Shown here piece after piece: positions 24,088-33,391 of a stretch of DNA of 64,000 bases. The notes under the pieces are model-generated. The model was not told the origin of the DNA, searched no databases, and was given only the letters and a program-made list of their open reading frames with translations. Position 1 is the stretch's first letter, and every line of letters starts with the position of its first letter. The translations under genes were made by a program, and so were the position numbers. The stretch spans positions 19,790 through 83,789 of the forward strand of contig JAGLOP010000009.1 of NCBI GenBank assembly GCA_023138835.1. Direction: 5' to 3'. The DNA comes from Arcobacteraceae bacterium. Lineage in GTDB: Bacteria > Campylobacterota > Campylobacteria > Campylobacterales > Arcobacteraceae.

Positions 24088-25932
24088 TTATGTTGGTACA
24101 ATTATGCTAAATGTAGTACCTTTATATTTTTCATCGTTACAAACTTCAATCGTTCCATGAAGTTTTTCAACAATTTGTTTTGTTAAATACAAACCTATAC
24201 CAGTACCTTCTCCCTCCGCTTTTGTCGTAAAATTTGAGATAAATATTTTATCTATAATATCTTCTGGAATTCCACCTGCATTATCTGATATTTTTATTAT
24301 TACTGTATTATTTTCTTTTTTTAATTCAAAAATTATTTTTCTATCTTGAATATCATTCTCTATAAAAGCATCAGTGGTATTATTTATTAAGTTGATAAAT
24401 ATATGTTTAAATTCATTTGGGGAACAATGCAATTCAATATCTTTATCCCCTAAAATTTCGGTTTCTATATTATCTGCTATTAAACTATCTTTCATCAACA
24501 ATAATGTTTCATCAATTATTGTTTTAATATTAGAATCGATTTGCTTCTGATTTGGTCTAAAAAAACGCCTAAATTCATCTATGGTTGATATTAAATGTTC
24601 TACTTGATAATCTACTTTTTCATTAATCTCTCTTATATCTTCACTATTGGCTACAACTCCATAATCTAATCCTAAAGATAATGATTGAACATGTAATCTT
24701 ATGACACCTAAAGGCTGTTTCCATTGATGAGCTATGGCATCCATCATCTCTCCCAGTGCTGCACTTTGTGATTGTTTGGCAATAAGTTCATCTTTTTTTC
24801 TATTTTTTTCAACTTCATCTTTGATTTTTTGCTCAAGATTTTTATTTAAGTCTTTTAGCTCTGCTGTTTTTTCTTTAATCTCAAATTCAAGATTTTCTTT
24901 ATATTTTAAATTTCTATAAATAAAATAAAAAATAATTAACATAATAAAGAATACAATTATAATTAATCTTTTATAGTCATAAAGGATATTATCCAAATAT
25001 TTACTATGGGAATATGAAACTAAATAAGCAACAACTTTTTTATCTTTAATATTTTTTATAGGTAAAAATGCAAGTATCTTTATTTTATCGTTAAATTGTG
25101 TATGCAAGGCAAATGGGGTTTTTAAAAACATATTCTTATCAATATTCTTTTTTAATGGAGTTAAAAATTGTTTTATATCATCTAGCTCTTTTGCGTTTGT
25201 ATGTCTATCTAAAGAAAACATATAATCTTTATGCTCAACACTTTGAATATATTTTGAGGTTAAATGTTTTGTTTCCCATGTTTTTACATCAAAGATATGT
25301 TTATCAACTATGAAATGTGTATGTATTTTATTGACAACCATTAACTTATCTTGAATATAGTTGGTTGATAAAGCTATCTCACCGGCACCTATATGATTGT
25401 TTCTCTCATCAAAGAGAGGATAAACATATCTAATAGCATGACTTGATCTTCCTTGCTCAAATCCAAGGATAGGTTTCTTTGTTTTATTTGTATATTTATA
25501 ACTGTATCTTACATCTGTTAAATCATCATCAAATTTATCTGGTTTATGCATTCTTAAAAAAGTAGTGTTATCCCTAAATTGGAGGTGAAACTGATGTACA
25601 CCTTTTTGTTTAATTCTAAGATATAAAGGTAACAATAAATCATATAATTCTTTTCGTAAAACAGCTCTTTGCTCTACAGATGCATTTTGTGCTTGAGAGA
25701 ATATATTTATAACTTTTTTATCATTTTGAACTATACTAGCAACTGACTGGGCATCTGTTAAAAAATTATCAATTGTTAAAGCATAATGAATTTTTAAATC
25801 TTTAATTTTTTGATTATATTCCAATGATATTCTATAATTTTTATCTTGAGTAATAAAATATATAAACAAACTATAAAGAACAATAAATATAGATAATAAA
25901 AGAAGTTTTAATTTAATATTATTTTTTATCAT
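24088..25932 (-). CDS. sensor histidine kinase with dCache_3-type sensor
   Basis: The 614-residue protein has a membrane helix at 9-27, a periplasmic sensor with F-L-R-M-H-K-P-D-K-F-D-D-D-L (near residue 115), a second helix at about 330-347, a coiled coil and kinase domains. The H-box is A-I-A-H-Q-W-K-Q-P-L-G. The ATP-binding domain shows N-N-T-T-D-A-F, D-N-A-G-G-I-P and G-T-G-I-G-L-Y. It should autophosphorylate on the H-box His; no partner regulator lies beside it. It converges with the diguanylate cyclase at 22589-24073, leaving 14 bp. Confidence 0.9.
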   Translation of the reverse strand: MIKNNIKLKLLLLSIFIVLYSLFIYFITQDKNYRISLEYNQKIKDLKIHYALTIDNFLTDAQSVASIVQNDKKVINIFSQAQNASVEQRAVLRKELYDLLLPLYLRIKQKGVHQFHLQFRDNTTFLRMHKPDKFDDDLTDVRYSYKYTNKTKKPILGFEQGRSSHAIRYVYPLFDERNNHIGAGEIALSTNYIQDKLMVVNKIHTHFIVDKHIFDVKTWETKHLTSKYIQSVEHKDYMFSLDRHTNAKELDDIKQFLTPLKKNIDKNMFLKTPFALHTQFNDKIKILAFLPIKNIKDKKVVAYLVSYSHSKYLDNILYDYKRLIIIVFFIMLIIFYFIYRNLKYKENLEFEIKEKTAELKDLNKNLEQKIKDEVEKNRKKDELIAKQSQSAALGEMMDAIAHQWKQPLGVIRLHVQSLSLGLDYGVVANSEDIREINEKVDYQVEHLISTIDEFRRFFRPNQKQIDSNIKTIIDETLLLMKDSLIADNIETEILGDKDIELHCSPNEFKHIFINLINNTTDAFIENDIQDRKIIFELKKENNTVIIKISDNAGGIPEDIIDKIFISNFTTKAEGEGTGIGLYLTKQIVEKLHGTIEVCNDEKYKGTTFSIIVPT

Positions 25933-25977
25933 ATCTTATTGCACCTTTTAGTAATTTAATAATTATTGTACCATTAT

Positions 25978-27219
25978 TTACCCCTTTATTCCATCAACTC
26001 TAGGAGATATTAAAAAACCAAAAAATACTTTAATATATAACATAAATGGTACAGTCCAAACAATAGCCGACCATAAATACAACTCACTTATATATTCTTC
26101 AAAAAATGGAATTAATCCTCTCATTAGAGTTGCTGCAATTATAAATAAAACCATTAAGTGTGTATAAATATTTGATGTAAGATGTCGTCCTGTATGTATC
26201 CACCCAATTATTATCATGATCATCAAATATGCAAGTCCCAAACCGCCGCTTGTGATAAAGTGTCTAAAATGATTGATACCAAAAGAACCATCATTTAATA
26301 TATCCCAACCCATCAAAGCATAACCTGCTGCTAACATTATAAAAATTGGTGCTAAATACCAAATATATGGTTGATTTAAAATATTTTTATCCTTTAAAAT
26401 ATAATCACCGGTAATTGCTAATATTGAAGCTCCGCAAGCTAATCCTATCCAACCAAGTGCTGAATTTGTTGGATATAAGAATTCAATTATTGTAAATATT
26501 ATCACCGTAAATACTGCAAGATTTGTCACAGGTGGTCGTGATATATAAATATCATCAATACCTTTATCTTCCATTAGTTCATTAACTGCTTCCATATTTA
26601 CTCTTCTCATTGCAAGTAAAATCAGAACAACTATAAATCCAAGTGCTACTTTTAAAATTTCCATACCATCAGTTTGTGCAAAGCCTAATTTTGATCCGAA
26701 GAACCAAACTTCAATAGCAAAAATAGTAACTAAAACATATCCTAAACTGGCATGTCTTTGAAGTCTATCTAATACCGCATCTTTAGCAAACCATATAAGC
26801 CAACCCAACATTGCTAAATTTAAAATAGCGGTTAACCAAATACCAGTAATATCAATAGTCCAAAATGAAAGGCGACCAGCTACCCATAAAACCATAATCC
26901 ACCAAAGACGCTTACCTATAAAAGGTACCATCCCTGGAAAAAGTTCAGGTAATCCTGTTGTTAAAAATGCCATAACACCAGCTGTTAATATCCCAAATAA
27001 CATCTCATATACATGCCAAGTCAAAGTATCATTCATAAAAGGAATATTTATAACCCCACTCCAAACTAATCCCCATAAAATCATCGAGATTATCATATAT
27101 GGAGCAAGTAATAAAAATACTGGTCGAAATCCATAAGCTAAATATGGAGGTACATTTTTCTCATCTGGATAATATAGATAATGATTTGTTGCGTGTAGTT
27201 TCTGTTCTTGATTTTCCAT
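25978..27219 (-). CDS. nnrS: NnrS family haem-copper membrane protein
   Basis: The 413-residue protein has about 12 hydrophobic spans. It contains segments typical of NnrS: Y-G-F-R-P-V-F-L-L near residue 30, W-H-V-Y-E-M-L-F-G near 68, and R-H-F-I-T-S-G-G-L-G near 320, with conserved His residues. NnrS proteins bind haem and copper and have been linked to nitric oxide tolerance in denitrifiers. Its start overlaps the stop of the ABC ATPase gene, making it the last gene of a four-gene operon. Why it is joined to this transporter is unknown. Confidence 0.85.
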   Translation of the reverse strand: MENQEQKLHATNHYLYYPDEKNVPPYLAYGFRPVFLLLAPYMIISMILWGLVWSGVINIPFMNDTLTWHVYEMLFGILTAGVMAFLTTGLPELFPGMVPFIGKRLWWIMVLWVAGRLSFWTIDITGIWLTAILNLAMLGWLIWFAKDAVLDRLQRHASLGYVLVTIFAIEVWFFGSKLGFAQTDGMEILKVALGFIVVLILLAMRRVNMEAVNELMEDKGIDDIYISRPPVTNLAVFTVIIFTIIEFLYPTNSALGWIGLACGASILAITGDYILKDKNILNQPYIWYLAPIFIMLAAGYALMGWDILNDGSFGINHFRHFITSGGLGLAYLMIMIIIGWIHTGRHLTSNIYTHLMVLFIIAATLMRGLIPFFEEYISELYLWSAIVWTVPFMLYIKVFFGFLISPRVDGIKG

Positions 27220-27965
27220 TATTTCGCTCCCATTAATTGTAACTCGAATGTATTGATGATGGTTTCATCTTGTAATATTTTTGCTGTTTCTTCATAAACA
27301 AATTTATCATCTCTTTGACATTGCGGCACTATATAATCAAACTCTTTAACAATATGCCCAGGATCAGCTTCAAGTAAAAGTATCTTGTCACTTAGTCTTA
27401 TAGCTTCCATCAAATCATGAGTGATAAACAATATACTTATCTCTTTTTTATCTATCATATCTATTAAAATAGTTTGCAACTCCTGCTTTAGACCAATATC
27501 CAAAGCTGAAAAAGGTTCATCAAGAAACAGTAACGATGGTTTAACCACTAAAGCACGAGCGAAACTAACTCTTTGTTTCATCCCACCGCTTAAATCCTTT
27601 GGAAACTTATCAAAATCTTCCTCTTCAAGACCAAATTTTAGTGCAATATCTTGTGACATTTTAATAGCAACGCTCTTATCCCAACCCTTTGCCAAAAGAC
27701 CAAGTGAGATATTGTCAATCACATTTTTCCAAGGAAGAAGTCGTCCCTCTTGAAAAGCGAAAGAGGAACTAATAAAACTATTTTTTACACTGCCCTCTTC
27801 AACATCAAGCAAATCAGCACAAAGATGAAGCAAAGTAGTTTTACCACCGCCACTAGGACCAACTACACTTAAAACTTGACCTTTTTCTAAAGTAAAATTT
27901 ATATCTCTTAAAATCTCAGTAAATCCAAAATGATGATTTAAACCTTTTACTTCTAACTTCTCCAT
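27219..27965 (-). CDS. ABC transporter ATP-binding protein (nitrate/sulfonate/taurine type)
   Basis: The 248-residue protein has Walker A G-P-S-G-G-G-K-T-T (near 37), signature L-S-G-G-M-K-Q-R (near 125), Walker B L-L-F-L-D-E-P and H-loop T-H-D. Its length and order match SsuB/TauB-type ATPases that energise import. It overlaps the permease gene upstream by 13 bp and the NnrS gene by one base. Confidence 0.92.
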   Translation of the reverse strand: MEKLEVKGLNHHFGFTEILRDINFTLEKGQVLSVVGPSGGGKTTLLHLCADLLDVEEGSVKNSFISSSFAFQEGRLLPWKNVIDNISLGLLAKGWDKSVAIKMSQDIALKFGLEEEDFDKFPKDLSGGMKQRVSFARALVVKPSLLFLDEPFSALDIGLKQELQTILIDMIDKKEISILFITHDLMEAIRLSDKILLLEADPGHIVKEFDYIVPQCQRDDKFVYEETAKILQDETIINTFELQLMGAK

Positions 27966-28735
27966 AACTCAACCTCTCTTTTAATTGGCTCTAAAATAAT
28001 ATACTCAATAAACATCAATGACCCAATCATAATAGTTACAAGTGCTAATGCTGTTGGGGTATCAAGATGACTTCTTGCAACTGCTAAACTAGCTCCAATA
28101 CCATTACTTGTAGCTAAAAGTTCAGCCATAACAACAATTTTCCAAGCCATACCAAGCCCGCTGACCCAAGCAGGAAAAACATAAGAAAATATGTGAGGAA
28201 AATAAACATCCATAAATTTCATATGCCAAGGCAATTTAAAACTATTTGCCATCTGCTTTAAGTCACCATCTAAAGTACGAGTACCTTGCAAGGCACCTAC
28301 AAATATAATAGGAAAAGATGCAACAACAACTGTAAATATAACAGTTTCATCACCCATGCCAAACCAAATCATTGCTAACACTATCCAAGCAATTGGAGGC
28401 ATACCAACAAGAATTGTAACTATTGGACGACTCATCATAGATGCTGTTGCAAAAAATCCAGCCAAAAGTCCAAGAACAGAACCAAATACTAAAGATATTG
28501 CAAACCCGGTAAATGCACGATATAAAGTAATATTTATTTCAGTCCAAACAGCATCATCTTGAAGCATCAAATTCAATGTTTGAAAAGTTTCAAGAGGAGA
28601 TGGTAACACTAAGTTACCATAAACTTGATTTCCTACATCCCAACAAGCAATGAAAAGAAAGATTGAGCCAATAGCACCCCAACCGCTCCAAAGATATGCT
28701 GGGAAATCTTTAATTATTTTAAGTATAAAGTTCAT
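27953..28735 (-). CDS. ABC transporter permease (SsuC/TauC type)
   Basis: The 260-residue inner-membrane protein has about six spans and the EAA-like coupling loop near A-N-S-F-K-L-P-W-H-M-K-F (about 165-176). It belongs with the substrate-binding protein upstream and the ATPase downstream. The transported compound is unknown; small organic acids, sulfonates, nitrate or metal complexes are possible in this family. The gene starts eight bases after the binding-protein stop. Confidence 0.88.
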   Translation of the reverse strand: MNFILKIIKDFPAYLWSGWGAIGSIFLFIACWDVGNQVYGNLVLPSPLETFQTLNLMLQDDAVWTEINITLYRAFTGFAISLVFGSVLGLLAGFFATASMMSRPIVTILVGMPPIAWIVLAMIWFGMGDETVIFTVVVASFPIIFVGALQGTRTLDGDLKQMANSFKLPWHMKFMDVYFPHIFSYVFPAWVSGLGMAWKIVVMAELLATSNGIGASLAVARSHLDTPTALALVTIMIGSLMFIEYIILEPIKREVELWRS

Positions 28736-28743
28736 ATTATTTC

Positions 28744-29718
28744 CTAGTAATAAAATCCGTCATCAGGTAGTTTCCCACCTATTGATTTTGGATTGTTCTT
28801 TTTTAATATATCAAAGAAAAACTCTAAATCTTTTTTAGCATTTTTAGCTTCTACAACATCCAACTGAACATATTCAATAGAATCAGCCACACCATTGGCA
28901 TCTAACATTTTCACATATTTTACAGCTAATGCTCCTGCTTCTTTTGGATTTGATTTATACCAAGCCATAGATTTTGCATACTCTTCATTGAATCTTTTTA
29001 AAACATATTCATTTTTTGATATATCGCCAACTACTGCCATACCAGCTTCTGGTATTTTTGTATCTACTTTAAAAGTTTTACCCCACTCAAGTTCAAGCAT
29101 ATCACTTCTATACAAATCTGGAGCTATTAATTTTAAAGGAAATGATCCAGTTTTTCGTAAAGCTATTGATATAGCAGGTTCTGCCAATAAAGCATGATCA
29201 ACTCTTCGTAAGATTAACATCTGCATAGCATCAATTGGTGAATTTAAATATCTAAGCTTAAAATCTTTTTTTGGATTTAACCCTTGTGCTTTTACTATTT
29301 CTTCAAAAATAATATCTGGCATATCGGCACGAAATGGCATAGCTATTTCGCATCCAACAAAATCTTTCAAAGTTTTTTTAGTTTTATCTCTCGTTAAAAT
29401 TCCTAATATTCCCCAAACAGAAACATTTAAAAGTTTTATATTCACACCTTTATTGTATAAATTTGCACCAACATTTGTAGGCACCGCTATAAAATCTGCC
29501 CCACCTCTTAAAGTAAAAGCTCTAAGCTCATCTGGACTTTTCCACAATCTAAACTCAACTTTTTTAACCACATCATCTAATGCACCAGTTTCAATCATAT
29601 GAAAAAGTGGATGTGACACAGATGCCATTGGACCACTTAATACTAACTTTTCTAATTTTTGTGCTGCTGCATTTATTGTAAACAATAATGCAACTATTAA
29701 ACTTAATTTTTTTATCAT
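28744..29718 (-). CDS. ABC transporter periplasmic substrate-binding protein
   Basis: The 324-residue protein has a signal peptide (M-I-K-K-L-S-L-I-V-A-L-L-F-T...A-A-A-Q, cleavage about residue 19). It is an NMT1/SsuA-like binding protein: S-G-P-M-A-S-V-S-H-P-L-F-H-M near 28-41, G-G-A-D-F-I-A-V-P-T near 72 and C-E-I-A-M-P-F near 120. It is the first gene of the operon with permease, ATPase and NnrS, and a Fur-like palindrome lies 40 bp upstream of its start. Ligand unknown; co-regulation suggests a link to metal or nitrogen-oxide physiology. Confidence 0.85.
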   Translation of the reverse strand: MIKKLSLIVALLFTINAAAQKLEKLVLSGPMASVSHPLFHMIETGALDDVVKKVEFRLWKSPDELRAFTLRGGADFIAVPTNVGANLYNKGVNIKLLNVSVWGILGILTRDKTKKTLKDFVGCEIAMPFRADMPDIIFEEIVKAQGLNPKKDFKLRYLNSPIDAMQMLILRRVDHALLAEPAISIALRKTGSFPLKLIAPDLYRSDMLELEWGKTFKVDTKIPEAGMAVVGDISKNEYVLKRFNEEYAKSMAWYKSNPKEAGALAVKYVKMLDANGVADSIEYVQLDVVEAKNAKKDLEFFFDILKKNNPKSIGGKLPDDGFYY

Positions 29719-29757
29719 TTTATTTTCCTTTTATAAATCAAAACTTCATCTTGTATA

Positions 29758-29774
29758 TTGATAACCATTATCAA
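29758..29774. promoter_or_regulatory. Fur-like operator, copy 1
   Basis: TTGATAACCATTATCAA is a perfect 7-3-7 palindrome close to the known Fur box (GATAATNATTATC). It lies 40 bp upstream of the binding-protein start, next to a candidate -10 (TATACA on the minus strand), a position suited to repression. Confidence 0.55.
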
Positions 29775-29816
29775 TAAATGAATGATAGTAAAATAAAACT
29801 TAAAATTTAATTAATA

Positions 29817-29833
29817 ATGATAATGGATATCAA
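29817..29833. promoter_or_regulatory. Fur-like operator, copy 2
   Basis: Read on the minus strand it is TTGATATCCATTATCAT, 15 of 17 bases as in copy 1. It lies 42 bp further upstream of the transporter operon and about 107 bp before the -10 of the haem kinase gene. Confidence 0.5.
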
Positions 29834-29939
29834 CATAAAATCTGGCTGGATGAAGTCAAGTTTAGATGAAGTAGAAAAAAAAGATCAGATGGCAGGTTTA
29901 TAGAATAAGTTTTAAAATTATTTATAAACTACATTATGT

Positions 29940-29945
29940 TATAAT
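29940..29945 (+). promoter_or_regulatory. -10 box of the c-type-haem kinase gene
   Basis: TATAAT lies 17 bases before the ATG at 29963, with AGGA at 29953-29956 as ribosome binding site. Confidence 0.45.
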
Positions 29946-29962
29946 GTTTATTAGGAATATTT

Positions 29963-31939
29963 ATGAAAAAGCAACATCTAACTATTTTATTTTTACTTTA
30001 TCTTATTTTATTGATAGTTTCTTATCGACAAACCCAATCTTATGCTTTAAATCAAGCAGAACTTAGAATTGAGGAGTTTTTAAAAAATTATAAAGCTGTT
30101 AGAACATATATAAGTAAATATCAAAAACCTGTAATCTTTAAGCTTCAAGGGAAAGATATTATAGATAAAGATTTTTTTACACCAAATTTATTGTCTTCAA
30201 CTTTTGGTGCAAGAACTATAAATGAAATATACAACAAAATAAGAGTAGATGAAAATCAACAACCGATAATTATAAAATTTGCTTCAAATAATCCAAGAAA
30301 TCCTTTAAATAAAGCAACAAGAAAAGAATCAAAACTACTAGCTAAATATAATAATCATACATTAAAAAAAGAGTACAAAGAGATAATTAAAAATGACAGT
30401 GGTACATTTTTATATTATGTATTGCCAACAAAATTAAATCAGGAAAAATGTATGAGATGTCATTCATATCCATCTTTAGCACCAAAAGAATTAATTGAAG
30501 AATACGGTAACACGAATGGCTTCTATGAAAAAGTTGGGGATATGAGAGCTATTTTATCAACTACTATGAATATTGATGATGATTTGAGATTTGCTAATAC
30601 TCTTTTTTTATATATCTTTCTACTTACAACTTTTATATTTGCAATTGGATTATTTGTAGTTAATAAATTTATAAAGAAAATAGAAAAAGAATCTAATCTT
30701 ATACATACAATATTGGATTCTCAAGCAAATATTGTAATTTTAACAGATGGATTGCATATCATAAAAACCAATCAATACTTTTTAGAATTTTTTCAATATG
30801 ATAGTTTAAAGCAATTTTTAAATGAGCATGATTGTATTTGTGATTTTTTTATTGAAAAAGATGGTTATTATAGTAACTCATTATTAGAAAAAGATCAAAA
30901 TTGGATTGACTATATATTTGCTCTTGATAAACAGCAAAGAGTCGTATCTATGCATAATCAATCTAAACAAGAGACAGTTTTTATGGTAAATTATAAAGCA
31001 TATGGAGAAGGTAAACACCAATTTGTTATAACATTTACAGATATAACTGAACTGCATAGATTAAAAAACAATTTAGAATCTATTGTAGAAGAAAAAATAA
31101 AAATTTTAGCTAAGACCAATAAAGAGTTAGAAAAGAGTGAGCAAGAACTTTTATTATTAAATGAAAATCTTGAAATAAAAATAAAAGATGAGATTAAAAA
31201 ATCAAAAGAGATAGAAGCAAAACTTTTTGAATCTAAGAAGTTAGCCTCTATGAGTGAATTGATAGAAAATATTGCTCATCAATGGAGACAACCTTTAAGT
31301 ATAATCAGCACAGCAGCCTCAGGCTTACAGATACAACATGAATTAGGTATAGATAGCAAAGACAGTGAAATTGAAACCCTGGATAAAGTTATAAATGCAG
31401 CAAATTATTTATCACATACAATAGATGATTTTAGCGACATAATAAAAGGCGATATGGTAAAAAAAGAGTTTAATCTATCTAAAAATATAAATCAGGCTTT
31501 ATTTATGCAAGAATCTATTATCAAAAATCTCAATATAAATATCATCAAAAATATAGATGACAATATTTTGTTAAATAACTATCCAAATGGATTGTTACAA
31601 TCTATGACAAATATTATTAATAATTCAAAAGATGCTTTTATACAAAGAGATATTCATCCTAGGGTGATATTTATAAATGCAAATATAAAAGATAATAATG
31701 CAGTAATTGAGGTCATTGACAATGCAGGTGGAATAAAAGAAAATATTTTAAATAAAATCTTTGAAGCATATTTCACGACCAAACATCAAGCTCAAGGTAC
31801 AGGCTTGGGTCTTCATATGACTTATAATCTTATTGTAAACAATATGCTAGGTTGTATTGATGCTAAAAATGTCATAGTACATTATGAAGATAAAGAGTAT
31901 CATGGTGTTAAATTTACTATTTCACTGCCGTTGTCTTAA
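29963..31939 (+). CDS. sensor histidine kinase with periplasmic c-type-haem domain
   Basis: The 658-residue protein has a membrane helix at 7-21, a periplasmic domain with C163-M-R-C166-H167, a second helix at about 213-232, a PAS-like region (about 245-365), a coiled coil and kinase domains. The CxxCH within K-C-M-R-C-H-S-Y-P fits the DUF3365/Tll0287-like haem-binding sensor group, so it probably senses redox state or a gas such as NO. The H-box is N-I-A-H-Q-W-R-Q-P-L. ATP-binding motifs N-N-S-K-D-A-F, D-N-A-G-G-I-K and G-T-G-L-G-L-H follow. It diverges from the NnrS transporter operon. Confidence 0.85.
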   Translation: MKKQHLTILFLLYLILLIVSYRQTQSYALNQAELRIEEFLKNYKAVRTYISKYQKPVIFKLQGKDIIDKDFFTPNLLSSTFGARTINEIYNKIRVDENQQPIIIKFASNNPRNPLNKATRKESKLLAKYNNHTLKKEYKEIIKNDSGTFLYYVLPTKLNQEKCMRCHSYPSLAPKELIEEYGNTNGFYEKVGDMRAILSTTMNIDDDLRFANTLFLYIFLLTTFIFAIGLFVVNKFIKKIEKESNLIHTILDSQANIVILTDGLHIIKTNQYFLEFFQYDSLKQFLNEHDCICDFFIEKDGYYSNSLLEKDQNWIDYIFALDKQQRVVSMHNQSKQETVFMVNYKAYGEGKHQFVITFTDITELHRLKNNLESIVEEKIKILAKTNKELEKSEQELLLLNENLEIKIKDEIKKSKEIEAKLFESKKLASMSELIENIAHQWRQPLSIISTAASGLQIQHELGIDSKDSEIETLDKVINAANYLSHTIDDFSDIIKGDMVKKEFNLSKNINQALFMQESIIKNLNINIIKNIDDNILLNNYPNGLLQSMTNIINNSKDAFIQRDIHPRVIFINANIKDNNAVIEVIDNAGGIKENILNKIFEAYFTTKHQAQGTGLGLHMTYNLIVNNMLGCIDAKNVIVHYEDKEYHGVKFTISLPLS

Positions 31940-31959
31940 TTTATATTTTCAATAATGAT

Positions 31960-31980
31960 ATAGGGTTTTTAAAACCCTAT
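31960..31980. terminator. bidirectional terminator between kinase and porin genes
   Basis: ATAGGGTTTT and AAAACCCTAT form a 10-bp stem with a single loop base, flanked by AT-rich sequence, between convergent genes. Confidence 0.6.
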
Positions 31981-31983
31981 AAA

Positions 31984-33126
31984 TTAAAATATAATTGCAA
32001 TTGCAACTTCTAAATTTTTTGTATCATCAATAGCACAACCTGTTTTACCATCAAAATCACCATAAGTAACACTTAATGTTACATTATCGCTAAATCCATA
32101 CTCTAAACCTAAGTCCATCTCAGTTGCATCTACACCCTGAATATCTACATTTATATATGTAGCATTAGCGGTTAAACTATCACTAATTGCATATGATAAT
32201 GGAAGTATATAAGCTGAAGTATCTTTAGTGGTACTTGAAGTAATAGAAGTTTTTTCAAATATCATACCCGGCGCAAAATCATCTCCACCTTGCATCCCTT
32301 TTTTTAGATTTAGATAAGATAAACCAACGCTAAATCCAGTTGCTACTTCAGAACTTGCAGTTAAAAAATAACCTTTTTGAGTTGATGTATCTGTATCAGT
32401 ACCAATCATATCTATTTTTTTAGACATATATTCAGCACCTAGTTCAATACCGGCAACCGTACCTGTAATATAACTTGTAAGTACTTTATTTTTATTTTCT
32501 TTATCAGCTGCAGTTGCCGGAGTATTTCCATCACCTTTGTTTGCATAACCTTTAGCATATCTTGCACCAATCATAAAAGCACCAACTTTTGCATCTACTC
32601 TTATTGCAGTTGCACCTGTATCCCCCTTATCAGAATCAGCCTCTTCTTCATTAACTATTTTAGAAACTACAGTAACTTTTATATCTTTAGCAACCGGTAC
32701 ATTAATACCAAGTTTCCAAGATTCACCACCATCATCAAAAGCATCTGTACCATAAGTAAAATTTGGTGCAAGACCTAATACAACTTTACCCTTACTATCC
32801 ATAATTGGTAGTACTGCTTAAGCATGTTTTATTCTTAAATCTTTATTGGCAGATGCATTTGCTTGATTATCATCATAAGCTGTAAAAGTAGTATAAATCT
32901 CTAATCCATTGTTAGCTTTAGCATCAAGATTTAAATTAATCTCTGCAGTTCTTTTGTTGATTGTAGCAGTGTCACTTTTCTCTTGTACATGTTTTAATTC
33001 AATATCTCCACTTAATTCTATATTATCAATATTTGGAGCTGTTACAGTTCCTGCAACTGCACTTGAACTTAATCCAGCTACTGCCATAGCTGTTACTATA
33101 CTTAATTTTAATCTGTTTTTTAACAT
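31984..33126 (-). pseudogene. outer-membrane porin with in-frame stop codon
   Basis: Two same-frame pieces (33126-32818 and 32802-31984) join across one TAA at 32818-32820 into a 380-residue protein. The N-terminus is a signal peptide (L-K-L-S-I-V-T-A-M-A-V-A-G-L-S-S-S-A-V-A). The rest shows alternating beta strands ending in L-E-V-A-I-A-I-I-F, like Campylobacterota major porins. The stop follows R-I-K-H-A and precedes A-V-L-P-I-M-D-S; a Tyr codon (TAT or TAC) at this place would need one base change. Unless suppressed or a sequencing error, no full barrel is made. Fur-like sites lie in its upstream region. Confidence 0.75.
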
Positions 33127-33248
33127 TTTTTATTTCCCTTTATTTTATGTTATAATAAAGTTCAATATTTTTATATTGAACACTTTGGTTAAAGATGTTT
33201 ACTTTGAACGGTTCATCTTTAGCTTTTATTTTTTAGCTTCCCATAATA

Positions 33249-33265
33249 TTGATATCCATTATCAA
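33249..33265. promoter_or_regulatory. Fur-like operator, copy 3
   Basis: TTGATATCCATTATCAA differs from copy 1 at one base. It lies between the divergent porin and DUF1007 genes, about 120 bp from the porin start. Confidence 0.5.
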
Positions 33266-33307
33266 TATTGGAATAATAAGATAGTGACTCTTAGATATAC
33301 CTTAATA

Positions 33308-33324
33308 TTGATAATAGTTATCAT
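33308..33324. promoter_or_regulatory. Fur-like operator, copy 4
   Basis: TTGATAATAGTTATCAT is palindromic (TGATAA-TAG-TTATCA) and lies 24 bp before the -10 box of the DUF1007 gene, where it would overlap or abut the -35 region. Confidence 0.5.
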
Positions 33325-33348
33325 TATTGTGATTTAAAATAATTATGT

Positions 33349-33354
33349 TATAAT
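33349..33354 (+). promoter_or_regulatory. -10 box of the DUF1007-NicO operon
   Basis: TATAAT lies 37 bases before the ATG at 33392; AGGA follows at about 33380. Confidence 0.45.
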
Positions 33355-33391
33355 AGCGTTTACATAAATTAAAAAATGCAGGATAATTATA

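Noticed and set aside
31984..32802. Stand-alone porin starting at the internal ATG at 32802
   Set aside because: It lacks a signal peptide and is in frame with the upstream piece; a nonsense codon in one gene is simpler.
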